A stretch of 64,000 bases of DNA from Paraescarpia echinospica (GCA_020002185.1 CM034534.1:68791652-68855651); one strand, 5' to 3'; shown: positions 38,991 through 53,262, counted from the stretch's first letter. Notes: generated by a model not told the origin, from the sequence alone. Program-made: numbers and translations.

Positions 38991-40109
38991 TTAGCAAATG
39001 TGTTAGGGATCTTCTTGAGCTAATTACACCAATGATGACTGAAAACAGTTTTTAAATGTGCGTTACTTTTAAAGTTTTGTGATTTTATAACTTTATTTCC
39101 ATAACTTTATGGCCATTTTATTTGTTATCGAAACGGGAGTTCAACAGAAACAAATTCAATATCTTTTACTCTAAATGATGGGCAGAACAAATAATTATTG
39201 CACTCCCAGTATAAAATGAAACATGTGTTTATACTGATGCAATATATATGAATATTTTGTTGACAATAATGTTATGCTCTTTATAGATCTACATTTTTCA
39301 AACTAAAAGCAAATATTGTTTAGGTAGGAAAGTACATAAGTAACCTCCTATCCTATTTTAATAACGTAAATTATTTTAGTGATGTATTATGTATTTATAT
39401 TGCTTAAGGAAATAGCAGCTGGATTTATGGTGCAAATAAAGTGGTTTCACTATTGAATGTTTCTCAGCTTCAGAAAGTTTCTGTTATCTAAACGTTTCAT
39501 TAAAACTTCACTTCAAAATGTATAGCCATATGTACCTGGTAAAAAAGGAACATGATAGTACCATAGTTTTTATATTCCAACAAAAACAATGTCAATAATT
39601 CAATATGACATCGCCGTCGCCGTCGCCATCGGCATCGGCGGCTTCGTGCATGAAGAGGTGGTGTTTTTTCTTTTAAATCAATCCGTCTGTCATGAACTGT
39701 CGCTATGTTCATTCTCCGTTTATTCCATATAATTTCCTTTATGTCTTTGCTAAATCTGTGACGTAAACAGCAGCTGGTCCACATTTAATTTTTATAATTT
39801 TATCGGTCAGGACTCTTTCGCATGGCGGTGGCTAATCCATATACACACATGTTGATGACGTATCTCTTGCATCTATTAACTCGGCGTAGCTAATCGAAGT
39901 TTGACGGACAGTCTCGAATATTCATGAACATGCCTTATACGGATCGTGAAGGTGGGCCCAAAGGAGTTATTTTTTCGATATATTGACAGGGTCATTAGTG
40001 ATTAATAAAACAATTATAATGAAATAAAAGCATAGAATTACATGAAATAATCATATTAACAGGATTACCCAATAATTGCGTACATTACAAAGAGATTAAA
40101 ATTCTCAAA
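38991..40109. other. Noncoding stretch, no recognised gene
   Basis: AT-rich; a short CGTCGC/GGCATC patch near 39610. Frames are short and unsupported. Confidence 0.5.
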
Positions 40110-40960
40110 GAATCCCTTTAAACCAAGGTTCGGATATTTTGCCTCCGCACATGATAGATGTTGCATTTGAACGTATCTTTCTTTTGAAACGAAGTAGTAG
40201 TATTACTAATGTGACTACATCTAAACTCTACCACTCGGTGTTTCTCACCAGTCGGGTATCAGGCACAGTATATTATGACCTGCCATTCACGTAAATGTTA
40301 TGTTTAGCGAATAAGCTATTAATCGCATTTGGTTAATCGCTGTTACACTATATCAACGTCCAGTCTGTGAGTAGAACAGGGATTAGTCTGCGCGACATTT
40401 AATAGTTGTCCATTGATACTCGAGTGAACGGCGACTTTAGTTGTTCAACCCCCATTGATTTACGCCACAGTCAAATGGTACACGTGTGCACGTGTTTGTA
40501 CGTACCTATGTACGGATTTAGATGATTTGACAAAAAACACCGATAAGATGGCAAGTGGCCAAGAAAATCATGTTCTCATCATAATTCTGACAGTTTTTAT
40601 TTTACGTTCAACCCGTCCTTGGTGTGCGCATGTGCTCGCGTGTGTGCGTGCGCGCCTTCCTAAGTAAGGTTTTGAAGCTTTTGGAGAAAACACGGACAAG
40701 ATGGCAAAAGGCCAAGGATATAATTTTCTCGTCGCGATTACAACGATTTTTCTATTATATTTAATCCGACCTAGGTGTGCGCGTGTGTGCATGCGTGCAA
40801 GTATGTGTGCGCGCGTGTGTGTGTGTGCGTGCGTGCAAATATGTGTGCGCGTGTGTCTATGTCGTATGTGCAGTTGGTTGTTTGTTTGTTTGTTTGATTG
40901 TTTGTGCGGCAGTGTGTCTGTGTGTGTCAAAAAATACTGATTTATGACTATATAATAACT
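40110..40960. repeat. Duplicated noncoding block matching 4268-5110
   Basis: Same order and orientation as the left copy, mostly near-identical with indels in the GTGC-rich part. Confidence 0.85.
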
Positions 40961-41102
40961 AAGTAAATGGATAACACTAAATGGTAAGAAATTGTTGTGC
41001 AACGCTCGGGTCCGACGAGGATAGTTAACTAAGTTGTCACCATACTAGAATACCAACGTCACGTGACTACGTGATGGGGCGCGGTAGTCTACTGAAGAAC
41101 GG

Positions 41103-41705
41103 CGGTCTCTGAATCGACATAACACTGACTGGACTGAGCCCACATACTGCCTATTTTGAAATTAGGCATTTCCGTTCGTTCGTCCTAGTTTACGTCATTT
41201 CACCAAGTTGTATAACGAGTACCTGACTATATATGGTAGTGTGTACATTTCACCAAGTTGTTTAACGAGTACCTGACTATATACGATAGTGTGTACATTT
41301 CACCAAGTTGTATAACGAGTACCTGGCTGTATACGGCAGTGTGTACATTTCACCAAGTTGTATAACGAGTGCCTGGCTGTATACGGCAGTGTGTACATTT
41401 CACCAAGTTGTATAACGAGTACCTGACTATATACGATAGTGTGTATATTTAACCAAGTTGTATAACGAGTACCTGGCTGTATACGGTAGTGTGTACATAT
41501 GAAATAAAATATTCTTCTTGCAGTAACTGCAAAGTGGTTGAGCAATTATTGTTTTGAATAGTTATTGATATTACAAGTTGACATTTGAGTATTTTAATTG
41601 GTACAATTAGATCGTGTTACAGTTATACTAACGTGATACGTGGTGCTAACTGTGATAATTAAAGCTACTGATATTTTAACGAAATGTAAGTTGCATAGGG
41701 GATTT
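41103..41705. mobile_element. Repeat element with a 50-bp satellite array (about 6 units)
   Basis: The array 41196-41500 has the same unit and the same flanks as 6478-8485. Confidence 0.85.
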
Positions 41706-42149
41706 TGATAGACAAGTTCATTGCCGCGACTGCGTTTATTGCAACCAGCTATATCGTTTTTAAAACACAAAGTCCAAGCAATGTTATTGTAAACCCATGC
41801 TATGTAAACGTAGTATAACCTTTACATTACCAGTTCCAATAAGTAAATAATTATGAGTTTAACTTTGTATATTATCACGTAGAACTAGTGATGCGAGTTG
41901 CGACATGTTGACAACATTGCAGCGTGACACGAAGTAATAATAATGTGTTCTCTCGAATTGACACTTCGAACTGATTGTGAAGTAGGGCTTGCACGGGAGT
42001 GACGACCGCAAAAGGTGTTGTCTATAATAACGTAAAGACAAGAAGTTGTCCGTTTATGATATCCCTCGTAATATCAGTTGGTGTACATGTAATACTTATT
42101 TTTTTGAATTTTAGCGTGAAACATGAAATGTAATAAATAATGTCCTAAA

Positions 42150-42545
42150 CCAACATGTATGCCATATTTGGAACAGTGACGAGAGAAAATACCGTAATCT
42201 AATAAATATTTTAACTGACCACTTGTTTATTGCTGAACTATGAAAAGTGCAGCAAAGTAGGGGTTGGAAGACTGAAATAAGTTGAATCTTATCAATACCG
42301 GACATGTTTCATTACAATACATTTTCAACATGCTTACAAAATAAAGTTTTACTTAATGCATGTTACCAATTATAACATACGAATACCAAACATGACCAAT
42401 GGAACATCTCAAAATAAGTTAACATCACCACAATGGGCCATTGAAAGAACACTTTTCAACATCAAACTGAATTATAAATCATCAGAAGGATTACAGAAGT
42501 GAGAGGTGTAATAAAATATGTGACGAGAACAAGGAGGAAACCAGC
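42150..42545 (+). mobile_element. Non-LTR retrotransposon 3' fragment (copy 3 of 3)
   Basis: Same segment as copy 2, with an internal deletion around 42475. Confidence 0.6.
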
Positions 42546-44028
42546 ACATTTTATTGGTTTACTCGCGATGCATTAACGTACCCGTCTTTTGTCAAAACAG
42601 TGGTCGTATATCGGGTGTTTGTGTCTGTCGTTGGCTGACCGCCAGTCACCTCAACCAGTATCTGAACCAGAACAATATAATAGTATTTACTCCATCATTG
42701 CTCTGCTTTATCGATGTTTATTCTGTGGAAAACGGAAACCACTTAGACGGCAGAAAAGCAACGCGCCGGATTATTAAAGTAAATTATTGCCGATCACGTG
42801 GTCGTGGTGTCGTTCCACGGATGGCCAAATTACTTCCCCACGTTACCTGCACACAGCAAGCTATGTGTTTTAATCACAACGTCTAAATCTGCCACCTCAA
42901 ATCATTTACCATATCGCGAACTATTTTCGTTGGGGTTCAAATGTGCAAAATGCCAATAGTTTAAGTAATATGCTGTTCGACTTAAACAAACTTAACGAAA
43001 TGGATGTCCGGTGATTTATTTTAAACTAAATAAAAGTTTTTCACAATCGTGTCGGCATGTCTTAATTGATACGATGGAATCTATTGTTTTCGAAAAGAGC
43101 CTGAAAGGATACATGCAATAATCCGAATTGCACAGGCAGCTTTAACAATGTGTTGAATGCAATGTGTCTGTTAAATAGCACTAAATATAAGATGTATAGC
43201 CAAACAGGACACGCCACATTTTTGTAGGGTTACCCTAGTTGTCGTCACAAGACTGAAATTCGCTTTAATTTATTATCAATTATAACAATTGTTATGTTAT
43301 TGTGATATCAACCTGATTCGAAAAATTACAGTGAGAAGTTCAATGCCGGATGTGGTCAGAATCAGTTCACATGTATGTCCATGTCAATTCGGAGAATAAC
43401 TATTGACTTTAAGCCAGATTAAACCAATTCGATGAACCACCTCCCCTTGTTACACAAATAATACTATTACAGAATGCATGGACTATCGCAACAGTGGCTA
43501 ATACCAATTTAACGTGTGCGAACTGTGCGAACTGTGAGAACTAACATCAAATCGGGACGTGGAATAAACCGGTATATAATAATGCCACTGATTCAGCGTT
43601 CAATTAGTGAGTACAGGCCGACCGCCCAAATGAATGGATAGAACCAAACACTTAAAACAAAGCGCACGCGTGCGAATAGCTTCTAAACGCTCTAGTGATC
43701 TCGTTAACAACCTCCGATAGCATCGAGGCGTAGCTGTGTGAATACGCACGCACACAATGGATGCCGCATGTGTGTGATTGAGTTGGCGCTAAACACCTCT
43801 TGTATAATTTGTTATTCGCCTTAATTCAGGTCGTAACCTGAGACGGGTTGTCCTCAGTTTGGGATAGTTTCTGGATTACTTCTCTGTATTATGTATGGTG
43901 CCTTTGGTATTAATCGTTCTGTGGACGCCCAACCTTACAATCGGGAAGTGAGGTCGTGATAACGACTGGCTCCGTAGGAAGAACTGGTTTGTACTCACAC
44001 GCAAACTCACACAGACACACGTACGCAC

Positions 44029-44333
44029 ACGCACACACGCACATACACACGTCACACACACGTCACACACACGCCACCCACACGTCACATACACATTCAC
44101 ACACACGTCATACACACACGTCACACACACGTCACACACACGTCACACACGTCACACACACGTCACACATATGTCACACACTTACAACACACGTCACACA
44201 CACGCCACCCACACGTCACACACATGTCACCCACACGTCACATATACGTCACACACGTCACACACGTCACACACGTCACACACGTCACACACGTCACACA
44301 CACACAGACACACACACACACACGTCACACACG

Positions 44334-44392
<59 letters not shown>

Positions 44393-44460
44393 GCACACAC
44401 GTCACACACACGTCATACACACGTCACGCGCACGCACGCACACGCATGCACGCACAGCAC
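44029..44460. repeat. CACACGT-type tandem array with (CA)n core
   Basis: Irregular 7-12 bp units built on cacacgtca, with a pure CA run at about 44334-44388. Confidence 0.95.
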
Positions 44461-44514
44461 GTCATCCCAAATGTCTTGTTAGCGATTAAACGAAAGAAAA
44501 TGGCATATTCCCCC

Positions 44515-45812
44515 TAGACATTTGGAATTTGGCAAGCTATACCTGAGCTGCAGTGGCGTTCCCTAGAACTTTCGAATGTGTCCCCATTAGAAGATTTAAC
44601 AAGATTTAACAAGATTGCCACCCAGAGAATTAACTCTAGATGACAGGTGGATACGGAAGCCTTTTGTTTTGGCTTATCGAAAATCCAACCCTTTTTTATT
44701 TACGTGTATCCCGCCCTTCTGAGGTACGAGTCAATTTTATTTTTAAGCATATTCACGCTACTAGAACCCATACAATCAGCAGATATTCTATTCCATTCAT
44801 TTACAGTCCTTTGTGAAAATGATAACTTTCTTATATCTAATCTACACTGCTCCTTTACTAATGTAACTTCAAGTCCTTAATCCTCCTATCTCTATTGACT
44901 TTCTTAACATATTTCTATAAATATTTGCAAAACCATTTAAGATGTTAAGAACTTCTATCTGATCACCTCTCAATCTCCTGGTTTCTAGTGTTGTCAAACC
45001 AGTCTTTTAGGCGTATTTCGTAACTAAGATCCCTTAGTTTTGGAATCATTTTAGTCGCTCTCCTCTGTACTCTTTCTAACATATTTATGGGATATGGCCT
45101 CCACGCTTGTATACAATATTCTAAATGAGGACTAACTATTGTTTTGTACAGCGGTATTATTGGTTATTTTTCCTTATATGCTATATTTCGCCTAATTAAT
45201 CCAAGGATTTGATTTCCCTTTGAAGCTGCAATTCCGCACTGCTCTGAAACCTTTATATCAGCACTAATGGTTAACCCTAAGTACTTTTCTTTTACAGTAA
45301 TACCTAGTACAGTACCCCCATTGTATATTGTACATCTTCGTTCCCATGTCCTGTGTGGAGGCATTTACATTTCCCAAAATTGAAAAATATTTGCTAGTTT
45401 TTAGACCATTTGATCAACCTGTCAAGATCATCTATCACGTTTAATCCTTGTAAACACTTTTGTATCATCCTCAAATTTGTACACCTCGCTTTTTATATCA
45501 TCGTCCAAATCGTTGATATATTCTAAGAATAATATAGGTCCTAATACTGATTCCTGTGGTACCTCACTGAAAACTGATTTCCAGTTTCAAGTTTCCCCAA
45601 ACAAGCCGTTGTAAACTGTCAATCAGCCATTTTCTATCCAGCTAATTATACATTTCCTATGTCATGTGCCTTAAGTTTAAGCAGTAATCTTTGGTGTGGC
45701 ACTTCGTCGAAAGCTTTCTGAAAATCTAAGTAGATGATATCTACGGGTGATCCCTCGTCTGTCGATGTATCTTAGAAAAATATAACATATTTGTTAAGCA
45801 TGACCTCGCGTT
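44515..45812 (-). mobile_element. Degenerate duplicate of the CR1-like element 3' half
   Basis: KEKYLGLTISADIKVSEQCG and IAASKGNQILGLIRRNIAYK align with 36350-36470. Numerous frameshifts and deletions. The RT core is unreadable in one frame. Confidence 0.85.
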
Positions 45813-47949
45813 ATTACGTGTCCACTGCCCGTACCTTATTATAATGGTTGTTATTACGTGTTATCTGCGTTTACCGTGTCATAACACTGTTACATACCTA
45901 AACGTGACATTCAATCTGGACATTTATCAACATTCTCAAGTAACCATTCACGAGAGAGAGAGGGTCTTATAGTACGTTCTGTTCGAGTAGGCATATGTCC
46001 AAAAAATTGAACGACCCTGATGTGTTCCAGATATAACGCACAAGCTCGACGAAACAGTAAGACAATCAGGTGGCAAGAACGGATCTAGGGTTTGACCAAC
46101 GGGAGCTCAGCCGCCCATTTAAAGAACCAATTGTACCCCTTGGGGCTCACAAAAAACTTCCAAATGTACAACCCGACCTCAAAGGTCAAAAAAGTCCTCC
46201 AACTGCACACCCTGACACCAATATATGGGGGCCTGCACCACTACTTCAAGAGAATCCGCGCCTGGATGGGAGGCACCTAACGAGGAGCATAGCATGTCAT
46301 CTCCTCAAATGTGTCTTCCTCTGAAGCCATCACGCAATCAGACTAAGCACAATCTAGGGAGATATTGTACAGTGCACAAATCACAATAGTACGAAAGTGG
46401 CGTATATGAAGGTCAGGTTTTGCTATTCTTTGTATTTTATTAAAAAAGCACTCGTAATGGAAATAAAGTTTTCACGTACCAACCCGATCCGACCGACCCG
46501 ATTGCACCTATACAACGTTATTGCCCTGCAATGAACACACGCAACACTAGGCCCATACTTGCACTGAAGCACACAATAACAGTGCATAGTTATATAAAAG
46601 ACAGATCATCAATGATATCATACTTGATAACTAGAAATAGCTGATTTGTGATTAGTAGGTTATGTCTGGATTGCAGGTGGCACGTAGCCAAATGTTTGCC
46701 TGTTTCAATAGCGCCATTCAACAGGAGTATTCGTGGGCGTCATTGCTGCTTATAGATAATGACTACTTGCAGAGAATGTTTGACACACGTATCATGTAAG
46801 AGTGTGTGTGGACATCGTAATGTCTCTAGCTGAACAACACTCGAAGTACCGCTTTTTCTTTGTCTCAGCATGGAAGCTCTCACTGATCACGTGACATTGG
46901 ATGTCTTGCTCTGTGTTGCTTGTTAATATCGATAACGGAGGTGTATTGTCGAGTGTGATCACTTAAGATTGTGTAGCGGTGTGTTTTCATGCGCGAGCGC
47001 GTGTATGTGTGCGTGCGTACATGTGCGTGTGTGTGGATTTGCGCGCACGTCAGCTCACGACGGCCTAACACCTGGTGTAAAGCTTACAGACCCCTTTATA
47101 CACACAGCTTGTTGTGTGTTGGTTCCGGCCTTTTTCTAATAGCATGTTTACGAGCCGACTACATCAAACTATGTCTACGGCCATTGTCTATTCACGATTC
47201 AACATTGACACAACGTGGAATGCTTATTATATAAATAGTATCGCACATTTCTCATGAATAAGCTTGTAACAGGTGTTCATATAGCGTAACGCATTGTGTC
47301 TATAATGTGTGTTTGTCACGCTTGATCTATATTCAGTCAACTAGAGTGTTTAGCCACGTCAAAGAGAAACATTACCAATCTCCCTCGTCTGATATTCTTG
47401 TTCTTATGACACGGAGAATATTTTAAATACGGAAAACATAATTCTTCTATCAAAAATTCATTGAAAAAATTGTCACTACCATTTTATGTCTTACATTTGA
47501 GATAAATTCCCTTTACTTGATCACTTTTAGCATCAAATCACCTGCATTTATACAACCTCGTACTTATATAAACCTATTTTTTCCATAGCATTAATGTTCG
47601 AAATATAAGACTTTGCGGGATAGCGGAGTACTGAATTTATTATTATTATTTATAACATCTCAACCAATATAAAGTTATATTTTTCACACATATATTTCTA
47701 ATTTGCGATGCCAATTTTGCAACTATAAACCGATTTGGGCGTGTTGTGAATTATTTAATTTTACATCTAAACTTCGTACAGTCTCACTTTGCACTAAACC
47801 TGTATGGAAAATAATAAAACTTCATTGTTTGAGCTGTTTAATTAATAAATATAACCAAATTGTTATGCCTTAAAGTACTTATATTAAGTGATGTACACGT
47901 AATGTTTAAAACATTAAATTGTTAAAATCTCTTAATGACAATTCACATA
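45813..47949. other. Noncoding stretch, no recognised gene
   Basis: An open 60-80 codon patch at 46090-46325 has no recognised similarity. A GTGC-rich patch lies near 46990-47050. Otherwise AT-rich. Confidence 0.5.
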
Positions 47950-49450
47950 TCTCTACTCTATGAGCCATGTCTGTCATAGGAGTTGGCGATGATGGACCTC
48001 CAAACCGCACAGTCGTTTGTAGTTTGTAGCAGTTGTGTTGCGCTCCTTCCACACCATGTTGACATCAATTATTGTTATTCTCTGGCGTCCTATATATATA
48101 TTCCATTCAATCTTTCCTGTTGTTACTATATGTTCTAACTTTCTCTTACTTATTATATGGCCTATTGTTGCTTGTTGTTTTCTAATTTTGTTAATGATTT
48201 ATCCTTTTGATTTGGCTGTCCTAAGGATGACTTCATTGCTTTTCTTTTCAGTCCATAGTACTCGCAGCGTTCTTCTCAAGAACTACGTTTCAGTGGCTTC
48301 TATGTTTTTTTTGATAACTTTTGGTTATTGTCCATGATCCACACCTGGAGTACACCGTTTCTCACTTCAAATGATATATTTTGTTTGTTAAAATGTGTTT
48401 CTTGTCGTGAAAAGCTGCTTTGGCCTGAACCATTCGTTTCTTGATCCCATCGTTGCATCGACCATTAGATGTTTTAAGTGATCCCAGATAGTTAAATATT
48501 TGGACTTGCTTCAAGACAGTGCCATGTGCTACTGTGTTACATGTTGGATTGTAATTTGTTTTGAGATGATCATGATTTCTGTTTTCGTTTTATTCAGAGA
48601 CAGACCTTTCTTCTCACTTTCCCTGATTACTATATCTGACATCAGTTGAAGATATATTTCATTTTCAGCAATCAGCACCTTGTCGTCTGCATATCATAAA
48701 TGATTCACGTTGTATCCCACTACTTGAATACCGGACACATCTCCTAATGTACGGAAGATGATCTCACTGTATAATGAAAAGAGATCGGGGGATAGAACAT
48801 GCCCTTGTATTACGCCATGTTTTATTTCTTGAAATTTACTGATGTCATTTTCTCAAATTTTTCCCATCAACGTTCAATCTCTCCAGTATTGATATGACTT
48901 GTTCATAACGAACTCTGTCAAATGTCTTTGCGTAATCAATAAAACATACATGCAGATCTTTCTGCACTTCCAACACTCTCTCAATCTATATTCGTATGAT
49001 GCATATTGCATTACTTGTATCTTTATCTTCTGCAAATCCACATTGTTCTTCAGCAATTTCCGGTTTTATTTTGTTTCTCATCTTTGCCATAATAATTTTA
49101 AGCAACATCTTGATGAAGTGACTCTTGATACTTATTGCGCGATGTAGTTCACATTCAGATGGATTTTGATAAGTCAGTTGGGATTCTTCCGCTGACATAT
49201 ATTCTGTTCAACACGTCTGTTACTGTATCAATACCAAATTCATCTAAACACTCAATCATTTCAATGGTAATATTATCTGGTCCAGCAGCTTTCCCTTTTT
49301 TCATTGATCTGATGGGTTTTCGAACCTCATCCTTTAAGAGCCATTAAAGTTCTTCTTAATTGGTGGTTTTCACCCCTTTCGTCATTGTAAAGTTCACCAA
49401 TATATTATGATAATCTCTCGAGTATTTTGTCTCTGTCCATCATTATGTTT
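47950..49450 (-). mobile_element. Degenerate non-LTR retrotransposon (endonuclease/RT type)
   Basis: On the minus strand: KPEIAEEQCGFAEDKDTSNA near 49030, YADDKVLIAENE (catalytic box still readable) near 48695, ESEKKGLSLNKTKTEIM near 48600, and the C-terminal FLRRTLRVLWTEKKSNEV near 48260. Frameshifts occur throughout. The clade was not assigned; it differs from the CR1-like elements nearby. Confidence 0.8.
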
Positions 49451-49784
49451 CATTCTTTTTGGATTTCAAACAACCTGTAGCTGGGCATATTCTTCTCCGG
49501 TGGTCGCTAGGTGGCGTAAGGTGGTACTTGTTTATTTTGTCACTGCGTGATTCAAAATAATTTTTGCAATTTAACGTTTAATTTTGTCTGTGACACTAGT
49601 GTAGAATTAGTGTCAACGTATTGCACTGTTTGCTTAAACAAACATTTTATAAATTGTCACCACCAACGCTGTTAAATCTTGTACTTAAATTAGTTGGGCG
49701 ATAATACAGGTCGATTTGATTTTCGCGCTAGCAGGCTTACGTACACAACATACTAAGGTAGGGGCAGTCCCCTTATACACTATA

Positions 49785-49827
49785 TACTAACAGGCCTTTT
49801 CAGCAAGACGTTCTTTTTAAACGTCTT
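49785..49827 (+). promoter_or_regulatory. 5' UTR motif and hairpin of the 49.7-kb element
   Basis: ctaacaggcctttt at about 49787-49800 is followed by the stem aagacgtt (49805-49812) / aacgtctt (49820-49827). A related arrangement is found in the PHD-type element at 62931-63033. Confidence 0.5.
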
Positions 49828-50026
49828 TTTACTTTGCACAGGCCTGCTGAGCGCGAACAATCATACGACCTGTAATATTGCCATTGATTATCGCCAACCC
49901 ACTCTTTAATAACCTAGACATTTACATTATTTTTAGTACAATTATACAGTTTTAGAATATTTTATTATTTTCAATTATTTTTATGAGACATTATTATTTT
50001 ATTCTTCACCATTTCGAGGAAAGACA

Positions 50027-53000
50027 ATGTCACCAGCATTTTTATTGTGTGTTTTATTTGTATCCTGTTCTGCTGCTTCGAGAGGTCACGATTTTACGCT
50101 GTGCAAGCCACTTAGTCCCCAACGGTCGGCTGTCATTTTAACAGTTTCTCAGTACATGAGAACACAACATTCCTTGTCACATCTTCACAGTTTGCCATGT
50201 CTTAATCTTTGCTTTAATAGAAAGTTACTGCCAATCCCCCGCTCTAAGCCAACGTTTAAATTGGCAATTATTTTACTACTAGCAGGAGATGTAAGTCTTA
50301 ATCCCGGACCTGCTATCAGACGCAATATTCGAATAGCCACCACTAACGTTCGATCTATTCGAGACAAAACAGCCTCGCTTACCGATTTATTAAATTCCAA
50401 GACAATAGACATCCTTGCAGTCACTGAGACCTGGCTCAGACCACATGACACAGCTGCATGCATTGCTGACATTTCTCCTTCCAGTTTCACCTTCCATCAT
50501 CGCCCACGTTCAGTTGGACGAGGTGGTGGTGTTGGATTTCTCATCTCAAAACAGTTCAAAGTTAATTTGCATTCAAACCCTGATTACTCCAGCTTTGAGG
50601 CCATCTGTGCCGAAATTTCCGATTCATCTTTCTCTGCTTATGTTGTGTGCATTTATCGCCCACCAGGACACCCTGCCCATTTCTTTAAAGAATTCCAGGA
50701 TCTACTTGAAAATCTGGCAACTATTTATTCAGAATTTTATATACTCGGTGATTTTAATCTTCATCTGGACACACCTTCATCAGCAACAAGTACATTTAAT
50801 GACATTCTGGCATCCTATGACATGAAACAACATGTTACCTTCTCAACACATACATGGCCACTGGCTCGATCTCTTAATCACCCGCTCAGATTGTAACAAT
50901 ATTCAGACACCTACTGCTTCAGATGGTTTATCAGACCACCACACTGTCATTGCTGATCTCAAAGTTCCTAGAATTCCCGTAGAGTCCAAAAACAAAGTGT
51001 TTTACCGACCGATCCATAAGATTGACATTGCCGCATTAATGACAGACATCCTTAAATCCGACCTCATCAGTAAATCCAAAGAACATCTGTCAGATCTGTG
51101 TCGGCAGTACTGCCAAGTACTCAAAGATTTACATAATAAACATGCATCCCTGAGATCTAAATATGTGTCCCAAAAGCCACATGCTCTACAATCTAAAAAG
51201 CGCCGGCGCTATCTTGAACGTGTATGGCGCAAATCACGCTCGCCTTTGGACAGATCACGATATTCTAAACAGTGTCACTACTGCAACAGACAAATGGCCA
51301 AAGCTAAATCAAATTATTACACAAACATGGTCTCGAGTAACTCTGATAACCCACGTCAGCTATGGAACTGCATAAATCATATTTTACATAGACGGCCGCC
51401 TCCATCTCTACCTAGTCATGTGTCAGTCAAATCTCTGTGTGACTCGTTTTCTAGTCATTTCAAAGATAAAATAAGTCTTATACGTTCTGCTTTTCCTTGT
51501 CACACTTTAAGTACTGTAAATGTGGACTCCCCACAAGTAAATTCTCCACTTGTATTGTTTGAGCCAGCCATAGTTGATGAAGTGAGGAAAATAATAATGT
51601 CCTCCCCAAATAAGTCATGCGATCTCGATCCATTACCAACCATACTACTAAAAGCATGTCTTGACTCTTTACTTGGTACAATAACGAATATCATAAAGTT
51701 ATCACTAAGTTCGGGTAAATTCCCAGATGATTTGAAACACGCACATGTAAATCCTGTTCTCAAGAAGACTTCTCTGCCAAAAGATGATTTCAAAAATTAT
51801 AGGCCAATTTCTAATCTTAGCTTTATTTCTAAGATACTTGGAAAAGTCGTAGCAAGCCGTCTAAGGCGTCATATTTGCTCAACTTGTTTATCCAGTGTGC
51901 TCCAATCAGCATACAAGCAATTTCATTCTACTGAGACTGCTCTCCTAAAAGTACACAATGATGTTATATTAAACATTGATAAAGGCAAAGTAACCACTTA
52001 CCTTGCTTGATCTGTCTGCCGCCTTTGATACCATTGATCACAACACTCTTGTCAAACGTTTATCATTGTGGTATGGCATATCTGGCACAGCTCTAACCTG
52101 GTTTTCTTCATATCTAACCAATAGACATCAATGTATAAAGATAGATAATTACTTTTCAACCTCACTCCCCACTTCATGTGGCATTCCCCAGGGTTCCGTT
52201 CTTGGGCCTTTGCTTTTCACTCTCTACACTACGCCACTCAGCTCTGTAATCCAAAGTCATAATTTGGATCATCACCTTTATGCATATGACACACATATCT
52301 ACATTTCCTTGGCCACGCCCGATACAAGTCATTTTCTAAACCGACTCAACGATTGTCTCCAAGATGTTTTTTCATGGATGATCGATAGTAAATTAAAGTT
52401 AAATGCAGACAAAACTGAATTCCTCATCATTGGTACTCCAATGCAGCGAGGTAAACTAAATGACTTTTTTCCAACATGCATCCTGAGTCAAACTATCACA
52501 CCAGCAGCATCAGTACGGAATCTAGGAGTGACCTTTGATTGCGACTTCAATTCCAGACAACTCATATCCCAAACGTGCCGTTGCTGTTTTTATCATATCC
52601 GTGATCTTCGCCGCATTCGCCGGCATATGTCGCTTTCTGTCGCTAAGACTATCGCAACAGCTCTTGTTAGCAGCAGATTAGATTATTGCAATTCCCTCCT
52701 TCATAATATTGCTATCAAGGATATTGCAAAACTACAACGCGTCCAAAATTGTTTAGCAAGGGTAGTCACACAATCTCCTCGATTCTCCCGCTCAGTGCCA
52801 CTTCTGAAATCACTGCATTGGCTCCCCGTGCGATATCGCATTATGTTTAAGATCTGCACAATCACCTACCAAGCCCTTTCATCCAAACAACCTAGATATT
52901 TACACTCAATGCTCAGACAAGCCAGACAACTTCGGTCGTCTAGTTCGAAGTTGCTATCTGTTCCTAGAGTTAAGACAAAGGCTGGAACTCGAGCTTTTTT

Positions 53001-53118
53001 AGTTGCCGCGCCAACTATATGGAATTCGCTTCCCGTTAATGTTAAATTAGCAGAAAATATTGTTACATTTCGTCGTCACCTCAAAACCTATCTTTTCAAT
53101 ATCGCCTATCCTCCCTAG
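50027..53118 (+). pseudogene. Endonuclease/reverse transcriptase with signal-like leader, 2A-like motif and mutated active site
   Basis: The ATG at 50027 opens a leader of about 95 aa starting MSPAFLLCVLFVSCSAA (signal-peptide-like) and ending LLLAGDVSLNPGP (2A-like). The endonuclease follows: TTNVRSIRDK, AVTETWL, GRGGGVGFL, ILGDFNLHLD and SDHHTV. A one-base loss near 50853 shifts the frame. The RT fingers continue to about 52000 (NYRPISNLSFISKILGKVV), where a second shift occurs. LLDLSAAFDTIDH (motif A) and CGIPQGSVLGPLLF (motif B) are intact. Motif C reads YAYD instead of YADD (codon 52285-52287 is TAT). The C terminus LHWLPVRYRI...LKTYLF is typical. Inactive copy. Confidence 0.9.
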
Positions 53119-53262
53119 CTTCCTAGCACATCCATCCATTTGTTGACGAATTTCGCCTAGCACACGAGTACGAGAATGCTTAATCCTTTGGTTTTGGTGC
53201 GCCACTGAGCTCGGATTGTCTGAGGATATTGGCGGTTAAGAAGTTATTTATTATTATTATCC

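Larger units (their letters stand above)
42080..45812. repeat. Segmental duplication unit 2 (pairs with 33370-37025)
   Basis: See the partner entry. The right edge gcatgacctcgc at 45812 corresponds to 37025 inside the CR1-like element. Confidence 0.9.
49690..53262 (+). mobile_element. CR1/L2-like non-LTR retrotransposon with 2A-like leader
   Basis: A 5' UTR with the ctaacaggcctttt motif and hairpin, a single ORF (50027-53118) with two frameshifts, and a 3' end in TTATTATTATTATT at about 53248-53262. It is nearly full length. The 5' limit is approximate. Confidence 0.85.

Noticed and set aside
46070..46325. Possible small gene with overlapping open frames
   Set aside because: No recognisable motifs, no good splice sites and no conserved copy; likely chance.
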